Positions 34,723 to 41,383 of a stretch of 64,000 nucleotides of DNA are shown here, one piece after another. The stretch spans positions 1 through 64,000 of the forward strand of contig JASLJE010000004.1 in NCBI GenBank assembly GCA_030152565.1, written 5' to 3'. A model generated the notes under the pieces. It was not told the DNA's origin. It made no database searches and saw only the letters and a list, made by a program, of their open reading frames with translations. The DNA is from Peptoniphilaceae bacterium (GTDB lineage Bacteria; Bacillota; Clostridia; Tissierellales; Peptoniphilaceae). Position 1 is the first letter of the stretch; each line of letters starts with the position of its first letter. A program made the translations under genes and the position numbers.

Positions 34723-35193
34723 ATGAAAAAGACAAACGTAATGAGGCTACTAGATGGGGCTAAGATTAACTATGAGGCCCTAGAGTACAAGTCTAAGGAT
34801 GGATTTATTGATGGGGTGTCAGTGGCTAAGAAAATAGGTTACCCACTGGAAAATGTATTTAAAACCCTGGTAGTTAAGTCTAAGGAAAACAATCTTTATG
34901 TAGCCCTTGTACCAGTAAACGAAGAGCTAGATTTAAAAAAACTAGCTGATCTTTTAGGAGAAAAAAATATCCACATGTTACCGGCCAAGGATCTTTTAAA
35001 GACCACAGGCTATATCCATGGTGGATGTTCACCCCTGGGCATGAAAAAAGACCTGCCTACTATGATAGACCAGTCAGTAGAGGACCTGGACTATATAATT
35101 ATGAGCGCTGGTAAAATAGGTTATCAGGTGAAATTAGAAATAGATGAATTAAGAAAGATTTTAGCTTATAATATAGGGGATATAAAAAAATAA
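34723..35193 (+). CDS. ybaK: Cys-tRNA(Pro)/aminoacyl-tRNA deacylase, YbaK/EbsC type
   Basis: A 156-residue protein of the YbaK family. Visible are VSVAKKIGYPLENVFKTLVVK (partly quoted: PLENVFKTLVVK), the core Lys, and the GGCSPLGMKK motif. It hydrolyses Cys-tRNA(Pro) made in error by prolyl-tRNA synthetase. The start ATG 34723 follows the nitroreductase stop by 8 nt. Confidence 0.92.
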   Translation: MKKTNVMRLLDGAKINYEALEYKSKDGFIDGVSVAKKIGYPLENVFKTLVVKSKENNLYVALVPVNEELDLKKLADLLGEKNIHMLPAKDLLKTTGYIHGGCSPLGMKKDLPTMIDQSVEDLDYIIMSAGKIGYQVKLEIDELRKILAYNIGDIKK

Positions 35194-35203
35194 AGGAGTT
35201 AAG

Positions 35204-35767
35204 ATGATAGAGAATAAAGAACAATTTATGTTAATATATGGCATCAAGGGGGAGCGACTGGAAAAGTTTACCCAAATGGCCAACCAATATAAGTATGGCA
35301 TCATAGAAGCCAAGGACAACCAATTAGAGTCCAAGGTAGGTGCCCTAATAGGTGAAAAGGGCTATGAAATAGTAGAATCTAAGAATGAGCCCTATGATAT
35401 AGAATTTATTCTTTTTGTAAATATTAAAAATGATGATCTATATAATTTTATTCAAGACTTAAAGGATGTAGGCTTGTATTTTCCTAACAAGGCCCTATTG
35501 ACTAAGAATAATATGAATTGGACTCTAAAGTACTTATTTGGTGAAAACAAGTTGGAGCATGAAGTGATGAGCTTATACACTCAACTTCGTAAGGCATCAG
35601 CTGTAGCAGAAGAACTTATAAAGGCTGGTCAAGGAAATGAAAAGTTGGAAAAAGCTTTAGAAATGGCAGAGGACTATATGCATCCACAAGAATTTGACTT
35701 TGAAGAGTTAAAAAACATTTACAATAATTTAGCTATAGAAGTGAATAAGGCTATCTTAAAGGACTAG
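35204..35767 (+). CDS. DUF3783 domain-containing protein
   Basis: A 187-residue soluble protein without signal peptide. Residues about 10-115 match the DUF3783 pattern, including FVNIKNDDLYNFIQDLKDVG, then ALLTKNNMNWTL. The C-terminal 70 residues look helical and acidic. Function is unknown. It lies 10 nt after ybaK and 1 nt before the first C39-peptidase gene, so it belongs to this operon. Confidence 0.72.
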   Translation: MIENKEQFMLIYGIKGERLEKFTQMANQYKYGIIEAKDNQLESKVGALIGEKGYEIVESKNEPYDIEFILFVNIKNDDLYNFIQDLKDVGLYFPNKALLTKNNMNWTLKYLFGENKLEHEVMSLYTQLRKASAVAEELIKAGQGNEKLEKALEMAEDYMHPQEFDFEELKNIYNNLAIEVNKAILKD

Positions 35768-35768
35768 G

Positions 35769-36641
35769 ATGGATAAGAAAAAGCGCTATATAGCAGCTAA
35801 AACAAATAGGAAGAGAAAGCAGTCTAGGATCAAGGCCATAGTTATAATGCTATTAATTGGCCTTTTGCTTACTCTTGTTTATTCCTTTGCCAAAAAGAAT
35901 AAGAAGCCAGAAGAAATAAAGCCTGCTCAACTACCAGTGGAAGAGAAGGAAGAACTTCCTAAGGAAGAGGAGAAAGAAGAAGAAAAAGAGGAAAAGCCAG
36001 TTACCTTTAATGACAAGTTAAAGCTAATTGAAGACTATCCTTCTTTTCTAAAGGAAATGGCAGAAAGATATCCAGAAACCATAGATTTTGTCATCAAGTA
36101 TCCAGAGAGAAATCTAGATGCAGAAAAAATTGACTTAAGCCATGACTACCATGAAGGAGAATTACCATTTTTTATCCAGTGGGATGATAGATGGGGCTAT
36201 ATGCCTTTTATAGAGTCTATTATGGGCATATCTGGCTGTGGACCAACAGCTCTTTCCATGGTCTATGTAGGCCTTACTGGAGACCTTTCCATGGATCCCT
36301 ATCAGATGGGAATATATACAGAAAAAAATGGTTATGCCATAGTAAATGAAGGATCTACCTGGGATCTCTTTCAAAGGGGGGCAACAGATTTAGGCCTGAC
36401 CAGTGAAATGATCTATCTAGATGATCAAATATTTAAAGAAAGTTTAGACCAGGGAAAATATATAGTCTTAAATGTATCTCCAGGAGACTTTACTACAGGA
36501 GGACACTTTATAGTTGTAGTATCCTACAATGATGAAGGCTATAAGGTTCACGATCCCAACAGCTTAATAAATAGTTCTAAGACCTGGACCTTTGAGAGGC
36601 TAGTGCCTCAAATCAAGGCTGCCTGGGCCCTAGGAAAGTAA
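35769..36641 (+). CDS. Membrane-anchored C39-like cysteine peptidase, first paralogue
   Basis: A 290-residue protein with a basic N-terminus, one membrane helix (about 23-42), a Glu/Lys-rich linker (about 46-80) and a C39-type papain-like domain. The catalytic Cys is in SGCGPTALSM, the His in GGHFIVV, and Asp/Asn in HDPNS. C39-like proteins without a transporter are often found at the cell surface, with unknown substrates. It has the same architecture as the next gene. Confidence 0.85.
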   Translation: MDKKKRYIAAKTNRKRKQSRIKAIVIMLLIGLLLTLVYSFAKKNKKPEEIKPAQLPVEEKEELPKEEEKEEEKEEKPVTFNDKLKLIEDYPSFLKEMAERYPETIDFVIKYPERNLDAEKIDLSHDYHEGELPFFIQWDDRWGYMPFIESIMGISGCGPTALSMVYVGLTGDLSMDPYQMGIYTEKNGYAIVNEGSTWDLFQRGATDLGLTSEMIYLDDQIFKESLDQGKYIVLNVSPGDFTTGGHFIVVVSYNDEGYKVHDPNSLINSSKTWTFERLVPQIKAAWALGK

Positions 36642-36667
36642 TCAGAAGCCTGGCTTCTGATTTTTTT
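36641..36667 (+). terminator. Terminator between the two C39-like genes
   Basis: ATCAGAAGCC (36641-36650) and GGCTTCTGAT (36652-36661) form a 10-bp palindromic stem, followed by TTTTTT. It overlaps the upstream stop codon. Confidence 0.85.
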
Positions 36668-36730
36668 ATTACAAAAATGTTAAACTAAAATTGACCACAT
36701 ATGGTATTATTAAGGTTAGTGGAGGTAAAA

Positions 36731-37462
36731 ATGACTAGAAGAGTTAAGGCTAAGAAAAAAACAAGTTTATTTATTAAGATATTATTTTTATTGGTCCTTA
36801 TTATAGGGATCGTTTTTGCCATACAAGTTAAGAGATCTAGATACATAGACCAGGCTCAAATACCAGACCAAATCAAGAGCATGGTTAAGAACAATCCAGA
36901 GAGTTATGAGTTAATAGAAGATATGGATAGGATAAATTACAGTCCTGAAAAAATTGACATTAGCAGGGAGATGGAAGAAGACGTACCCCTACTTATTCAA
37001 TGGGACCCTCGTTGGGGGCTCTTGGACTATAATGATAGTTTTTTAGCTACAGATGGTTGTGGTCCTACGTCACTCGCCATGGTCTATCTTGGTTTAACCA
37101 AAGACCAATCTATGAATCCCTATAGGATGGGCAAGTATTTTGAAGAAAATGGTTGGGCTATCAATGGAGTAGGTACAGCCTGGAAGGCTCTAGAAGAAGG
37201 AGCTAATTGGCTGGGACTTAAGTATAACCTGGTAGATGGTAGTGAGTCTATGATGAAGTATGAACTAGATAATGGCAAACTTTTGATAATAAGTGTTGGA
37301 AAGGGAGACTTTACCAGTACAGGCCACTTGATGGTGATAAAGGGATATGAGGGAAGTAACTTTTTTATAAATGATCCAAACAGTAGGACTAATTCCAGTA
37401 AAAAATGGTCCTATGAAAGATTGGCCCCTCAAATTGTCCAGGTATGGTCCTATATAAATTAA
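36731..37462 (+). CDS. Membrane-anchored C39-like cysteine peptidase, second paralogue
   Basis: A 243-residue protein with a membrane helix at about 15-33 and a C39-type domain: catalytic Cys in DGCGPTSLAM, His in TGHLMVI, and NDPNS. Clearly a paralogue of the previous gene, sharing MVYxGLTxDxSM and YERLxPQI, but without the long acidic linker. I start at ATG 36731 (GGAGG at 36721-36725). An in-frame ATG at 36701 overlaps an extended -10 element (TGGTATTAT, 36702-36710), so this copy probably has its own promoter. Confidence 0.85.
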   Translation: MTRRVKAKKKTSLFIKILFLLVLIIGIVFAIQVKRSRYIDQAQIPDQIKSMVKNNPESYELIEDMDRINYSPEKIDISREMEEDVPLLIQWDPRWGLLDYNDSFLATDGCGPTSLAMVYLGLTKDQSMNPYRMGKYFEENGWAINGVGTAWKALEEGANWLGLKYNLVDGSESMMKYELDNGKLLIISVGKGDFTSTGHLMVIKGYEGSNFFINDPNSRTNSSKKWSYERLAPQIVQVWSYIN

Positions 37463-37474
37463 AAAGAAGAATAC

Positions 37475-37506
37475 AAAAAAACCAGATATTGCTATCTGGT
37501 TTTTTA
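37475..37506. terminator. Bidirectional terminator between C39 gene and rubrerythrin
   Basis: ACCAGATA (37481-37488), loop TTGC, TATCTGGT (37493-37500), flanked by an A-run and a T-run; it serves both convergent genes. Confidence 0.86.
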
Positions 37507-37527
37507 TCTATAAAATATTTATTATTT

Positions 37528-38109
37528 TTAGTAAGTTTCTTTCCAAACTTCAAAGTGAGCTTGTGGATGTAAACAAGCTGGACAAGTTTTTGGAGCTGCC
37601 TTGCCTTCAAAAATGTATCCACAGTTGTCACAAATCCATTCAACAACTTCGTCTTTTTCAAATACTTTATCTTCTTCTATATTTTTAAGAAGCTTTCTAA
37701 ATCTTCTTTCGTGTCTATCTTCAACCTTAGCAATTTCTCTAAAAGCTGTAGCTATTTTTTTGAATCCTTCTTCTTCTGCTACATCAGCAAAATCTGGATA
37801 CATAGATACGAATTCTTCGTGTTCACCTTCAGCTGCTGCTAATAGGTTAGCCTTAGTATCTGCAAAGTTAACTGGATAAGCCCAATTAATTTCAATTGCT
37901 TCATTTTCTAAGTCTTCTCTTAAGAATTTGTAGAATCTCTTAGCGTGTTCTTCTTCGTTTCTAGCTGTTTCTTCAAATATGTTTTTTATTTGAACATATC
38001 CTTCTTTTTTAGCTACTTTTGCGTAGTATGTATATCTCATTCTTGCTTGAGATTCTCCAGCGAAAGCTGTCATTAGATTTACTGCTGTTTTTGTTCCTTT
38101 AAGTGTCAT
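37528..38109 (-). CDS. Rubrerythrin
   Basis: A 193-residue di-iron peroxidase that reduces hydrogen peroxide in anaerobes. The ferritin-like domain has metal-site Glu residues in FAGESQA, NEEEHA and EVEDRHERR-type motifs, and the C-terminal rubredoxin domain has CDNCG and CPACLHPQ. I start at the ATG with first base 38109 (AGGAGG upstream); an in-frame ATG 18 nt earlier lies before the ribosome site. It is monocistronic, with a palindrome over its -35 region. Confidence 0.95.
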   Translation of the reverse strand: MTLKGTKTAVNLMTAFAGESQARMRYTYYAKVAKKEGYVQIKNIFEETARNEEEHAKRFYKFLREDLENEAIEINWAYPVNFADTKANLLAAAEGEHEEFVSMYPDFADVAEEEGFKKIATAFREIAKVEDRHERRFRKLLKNIEEDKVFEKDEVVEWICDNCGYIFEGKAAPKTCPACLHPQAHFEVWKETY

Positions 38110-38155
38110 ATAAAAATACCTCCTCATATATTTGTATACCTTAATTACATAATAA

Positions 38156-38189
38156 AGTATAGCATAAAAATGCGATTAGTGATAACTAA
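38156..38189 (-). promoter_or_regulatory. Rubrerythrin promoter with palindromic operator-like site
   Basis: On the minus strand an extended -10 TGCTATACT (hexamer 38161-38156) has its expected -35 window (38184-38179) inside the palindrome TTAGTTATCACTAA (38189-38176). The TTAGT/ACTAA arms match the site before the metal ABC transporter, with the same 4-nt spacer length. No consensus -35 is present, suggesting a regulated promoter. Confidence 0.5.
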
Positions 38190-38226
38190 CAATACAATAA
38201 AATTAATATATTATTATTTATTACTA

Positions 38227-39435
38227 TTAATTTAAAAGTTCAAAAGAAAAACCTTTTCCTTTTGACTCTTCTATATACATACCCAATATTTCTATATTTG
38301 TATCAGAAATACTGTGTAAAAGTGGAATTAAACCAGCTTTAGTATTGGTATTTATTTTTTCTAGGGCCTGGCCTGGATTTGGTTGGTTATTAGTGTCCCA
38401 GTCCTGGTAGGCATAGGACCAAAGAACCGGCCTATAGCCAAGAGATGAGGCAAGGGCAAGAGACCTCTCAGAAAACTTTCCTTCAGGTGGTCTAAAGAAT
38501 TTAGCTTCTGGATTTTTACCTATAAGCTCCCTATACTTATCCTCCCAGCCTAAAAGATCATCTAGGACAGCCTGGTTGGACTTTTTTAAGGCTTGGGGAT
38601 GGTCTAGATGGTGAAGAGTATGGTTTCCCACAATATGGCCTTCAGAGACCATCCTTTTCACTGTGGAAGGTACCTGGTTCATAAAATCAACAGTGGTAAA
38701 AAATACAGCTTTAACCTGACATTCCTTTAAAATATCAAGTATCTTTTCCGTATTGTCCTTGTATTCATAGCCACAGTCAAAGGTTAAGTAAATTGCCTTT
38801 GAACCTTCTTTTTTATATATGCCATCAAAGGCTTGAAGGACCTGGGCTCCGGTTGACTCAGGATAGGCCCAGGACCAGCCATAACTAGTATTGGCATAGC
38901 TTGAAAACTTATCCTTTTGGTCATCTCTTTCTATAGGCTTATCTTCATCTATAGAAGGACTAGACTGAGGATTTATCCATCCTCCTGCCTGGTCCTTAGA
39001 CCTACTAATATTTATCATATCCCCATCCTTCTTATAGATATAGTAGTCTCCCTTGGGATAGATAAGAGAAGAACCCTTGTCCAGTCTGGCCTCTTGGGCA
39101 GAGGAATAAACTGGCTTGTCCTTGTCTAGGAAAAAGTCGAAATCCTTTTTCTCTTCTTCTTCCTTAGTGTTTTCTTTAGCCTCTTCTTTTTTCTCTTCTT
39201 TTTCAGGTTTTTTATCTTCCTTTTTCTTTTCGCCTTTTTTATCAGCCCTATCCTTATTTACATCTGTTTTTTTCTCAGTTGGATTTTTTTCGGCTATTTC
39301 TTTTTGTCTATCTTTTTCTTTTTCAACCTGTTTATCTGGTTGCTTTTCTTCAAAATCCTTGTCTTTTGGGCCACCACATGCTGCGAGAGCTAGGGAAAGC
39401 CCTAGGATGGATGCCAGTAATTTTCTTTTTTTCAT
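38227..39435 (-). CDS. Polysaccharide deacetylase lipoprotein, PdaA-like, with SH3-like module
   Basis: A 402-residue lipoprotein (lipobox LAAC, Cys20). A Lys/Glu-rich spacer (about 22-97) leads to one SH3-like module (about 107-156) with GDYYIYKKDGDMINIS and QAGGWINP, as in the protein at 291-1292. The NodB domain (about 213-400) has TFDCGYE (Asp220), the HTLHH metal motif (272-276), FRPPEG and LLHS. TFDxGYE resembles PdaA, which deacetylates muramic acid in delta-lactam formation, rather than the usual TFDDG. Likely peptidoglycan N-deacetylation at the cell surface. Upstream is the divergent queH. Confidence 0.88.
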   Translation of the reverse strand: MKKRKLLASILGLSLALAACGGPKDKDFEEKQPDKQVEKEKDRQKEIAEKNPTEKKTDVNKDRADKKGEKKKEDKKPEKEEKKEEAKENTKEEEEKKDFDFFLDKDKPVYSSAQEARLDKGSSLIYPKGDYYIYKKDGDMINISRSKDQAGGWINPQSSPSIDEDKPIERDDQKDKFSSYANTSYGWSWAYPESTGAQVLQAFDGIYKKEGSKAIYLTFDCGYEYKDNTEKILDILKECQVKAVFFTTVDFMNQVPSTVKRMVSEGHIVGNHTLHHLDHPQALKKSNQAVLDDLLGWEDKYRELIGKNPEAKFFRPPEGKFSERSLALASSLGYRPVLWSYAYQDWDTNNQPNPGQALEKINTNTKAGLIPLLHSISDTNIEILGMYIEESKGKGFSFELLN

Positions 39436-39506
39436 ATTAACTCCTTTGATATTTGGGTAAATTAATTATATAATATTTAACGAGATTTGCATATTAGAGG
39501 TGGTGT

Positions 39507-40148
39507 ATGACAGAAAAAATAAATTATCAAAAAAAGATGGAAGAAATCATTAAAGTAAACCAGTCTGGAGGGAAAACTCCCAGCCTACTTTTACACAGTT
39601 GTTGTGGGCCGTGTAGTTCCTATGTGCTAGACTACCTATCAGAGTTTTTCTCCATAACAGTTCTCTACTACAATCCTAATATTTATCCTGAAAAAGAGTA
39701 CTACTTCAGGGAGGAAGAGCAGGAGAAGTTGATTGAGAAAATGGAGGTAAAAAACCCTATTAGCTTTATGAGGGCCAGGTTTGATCCCCAGGAATACTAC
39801 AGGGCCATCAAGGGCCATGAAAAGGATAGGGAAGGGGGAGAAAGATGTCACATATGTTATGAACTTCGCCTGATGGAAACAGCTAGAATAGCCAAGGAAG
39901 AAGGCTTTGACTTTTTTACTACTACCCTGTCTATCAGTCCCCATAAAAATTCCCAGGTCTTAAATAAGCTGGGAGGAAAAGTAGGTGAAGAAGTGGGAGT
40001 AGCCTATCTTTACTCTGACTTTAAGAAAAAAAACGGATTTAAAAAGTCAGTGGAGCTAACCTGTAAGTATGACATGTACAGGCAGGACTATTGCGGTTGT
40101 GTTTTTTCCCTAAATGAAGCCAAGGAAAGAATAAAAAATGACAAATAA
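39507..40148 (+). CDS. queH: Epoxyqueuosine reductase QueH
   Basis: A 213-residue protein with the QueH (formerly DUF208) pattern: HSCCGPCSSYV, YNPNIYPEKEY, CHICYELR and the C-terminal DYCGCVFS. It reduces epoxyqueuosine to queuosine in tRNA, the last step of that modification. The Cys pairs hold an iron-sulfur cluster and a second metal in the family. No other queuosine genes are in the window, so the organism may salvage a precursor or encode them elsewhere. It starts a small group with the next two genes. Confidence 0.93.
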   Translation: MTEKINYQKKMEEIIKVNQSGGKTPSLLLHSCCGPCSSYVLDYLSEFFSITVLYYNPNIYPEKEYYFREEEQEKLIEKMEVKNPISFMRARFDPQEYYRAIKGHEKDREGGERCHICYELRLMETARIAKEEGFDFFTTTLSISPHKNSQVLNKLGGKVGEEVGVAYLYSDFKKKNGFKKSVELTCKYDMYRQDYCGCVFSLNEAKERIKNDK

Positions 40149-40184
40149 GATGGCTTATTATATGATTTAAATAAGGAGGAAAGT

Positions 40185-40490
40185 ATGGAAAATATAATTG
40201 AATACATAGCTTTGTTTATAGAGTTACTAGGAATAGGTTTAATAATCCTATCTGTTTTAAGGACAGTTTATGAAATAGTTTTTATCAATAAACTAGACCT
40301 TACTAAAGAGGTGGAAGTTTCTCTTAATGCTGGCCTTAGTAAGTCCCTAGAAATACTATTGGCAGCTGAGATTTTAAAGACTATAGTAGTTAAGTCAAAA
40401 CAAGACTTTATAGGCCTGGCAGCCCTTATAGTGATAAGAGTATTTATCTCTATAGTACTTACTTGGGAAGCCAAACAACATAGCCACTAG
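40185..40490 (+). CDS. DUF1622-like small membrane protein
   Basis: A 101-residue protein with about three hydrophobic segments. The mid-region LNAGLSKSLEILLAAEILKT (a DUF1622-type core) and the C-terminal VIRVFISIVLTWE fit that family of unknown function. AGGAGG precedes ATG 40185. The thioesterase gene begins 8 nt after its stop. Confidence 0.75.
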   Translation: MENIIEYIALFIELLGIGLIILSVLRTVYEIVFINKLDLTKEVEVSLNAGLSKSLEILLAAEILKTIVVKSKQDFIGLAALIVIRVFISIVLTWEAKQHSH

Positions 40491-40498
40491 GAAGAAAA

Positions 40499-41227
40499 AT
40501 GGAAAAAGTATACAGTAGAAATTTAGATGTAGCCTATTATTTAACTGACCATAGGTCCCAATTAAAGCCATCCAATATACTTAGGATTTTAACTGACCTA
40601 TCCCTTTACCAGGGAAATGAAGTAGATCCTCGCCTGGACACAGACTTTGATTTCTTCTGGGTCCTTTATAGGTGGCACATAGAGATAAAAAGACTGCCGA
40701 CGACCCATGAGACCATAAAGGCATCTACCTGGGCTAAAAGCTTTAAGAAGTTTTATGCCAATAGGGGTTTTTCCATGGAGACAATTGATGGGGAAGTTTT
40801 ACTTGAGGCTGAAACAACCTGGTTTATGTTAAATCAAAAGACTAATAGGTTGGCCAGGTTCCCTGAAAATATAGATGAAGAGTATGGCAATTCTCAAAAG
40901 GGGATAGAGGCTGGTAAAAAAGTCCTTAGAGAGGTAAAAAATCCTACTATAGAAAAAAGTCTTAAGGTGGAAAATAGCAATCTGGATTTAAATAGCCATG
41001 TTAATAATGCTGTCTATGTGGATTGGATTTTTAATTCACTAGATATGGATTTTCTTGAAAGTCATAGGCTGGAAGTCATGGATATAATATATAAAAAAGA
41101 ATTAACATTAGGCCAGGAGGTCCAACTAGTTATGGAAATTAATGAACTAGAGGAGGGCTTTGACTTGGTAGCTAATGTTAGGGATGAAAAAAATATTTTC
41201 ACCTATATATACTTAGTATTTAAGTAA
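40499..41227 (+). CDS. Acyl-ACP thioesterase
   Basis: A 242-residue double-hotdog thioesterase of the FatA/FatB-like bacterial family. The N-terminal half has FWVLYRWHIEI and ETTWFMLNQKTNRLARFP; the C-terminal half has the catalytic DLNSHVNNAVYVDW motif with Asn and His. It hydrolyses acyl-ACP, setting fatty acid chain length or releasing free fatty acids. It follows the DUF1622 gene closely, and a terminator follows. Confidence 0.9.
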   Translation: MEKVYSRNLDVAYYLTDHRSQLKPSNILRILTDLSLYQGNEVDPRLDTDFDFFWVLYRWHIEIKRLPTTHETIKASTWAKSFKKFYANRGFSMETIDGEVLLEAETTWFMLNQKTNRLARFPENIDEEYGNSQKGIEAGKKVLREVKNPTIEKSLKVENSNLDLNSHVNNAVYVDWIFNSLDMDFLESHRLEVMDIIYKKELTLGQEVQLVMEINELEEGFDLVANVRDEKNIFTYIYLVFK

Positions 41228-41253
41228 AATATGTGTTATTATTTATAAGGTTT

Positions 41254-41283
41254 AAGCATTAGAATGTTCTAATGCTTTTTTAT
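41254..41283 (+). terminator. Terminator of the queH-thioesterase group
   Basis: AAGCATTAGAA (41254-41264), loop TG, TTCTAATGCTT (41267-41277), then six T residues. Confidence 0.88.
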
Positions 41284-41299
41284 TGGAAGAAAATAAGGA

Positions 41300-41363
41300 T
41301 GGACGAAATAACTATATATGGTATAATAATTATGTTAATCAAAAGAAGATTACTATATGTATG
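41300..41363 (+). promoter_or_regulatory. nrd promoter with two NrdR-box-like repeats
   Basis: TGGACG (41300-41305), 16 bp, TATAAT (41322-41327) with an extended -10 TG. ACTATATATGGT (41311-41322) overlaps the -10, and ACTATATGTATG (41352-41363) lies exactly 41 bp further, about four helical turns. Both resemble the NrdR box core (ACWATATAT). NrdR represses ribonucleotide reductase genes when dATP is plentiful. Confidence 0.45.
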
Positions 41364-41383
41364 TATTATTAGGGGAGATAAAT

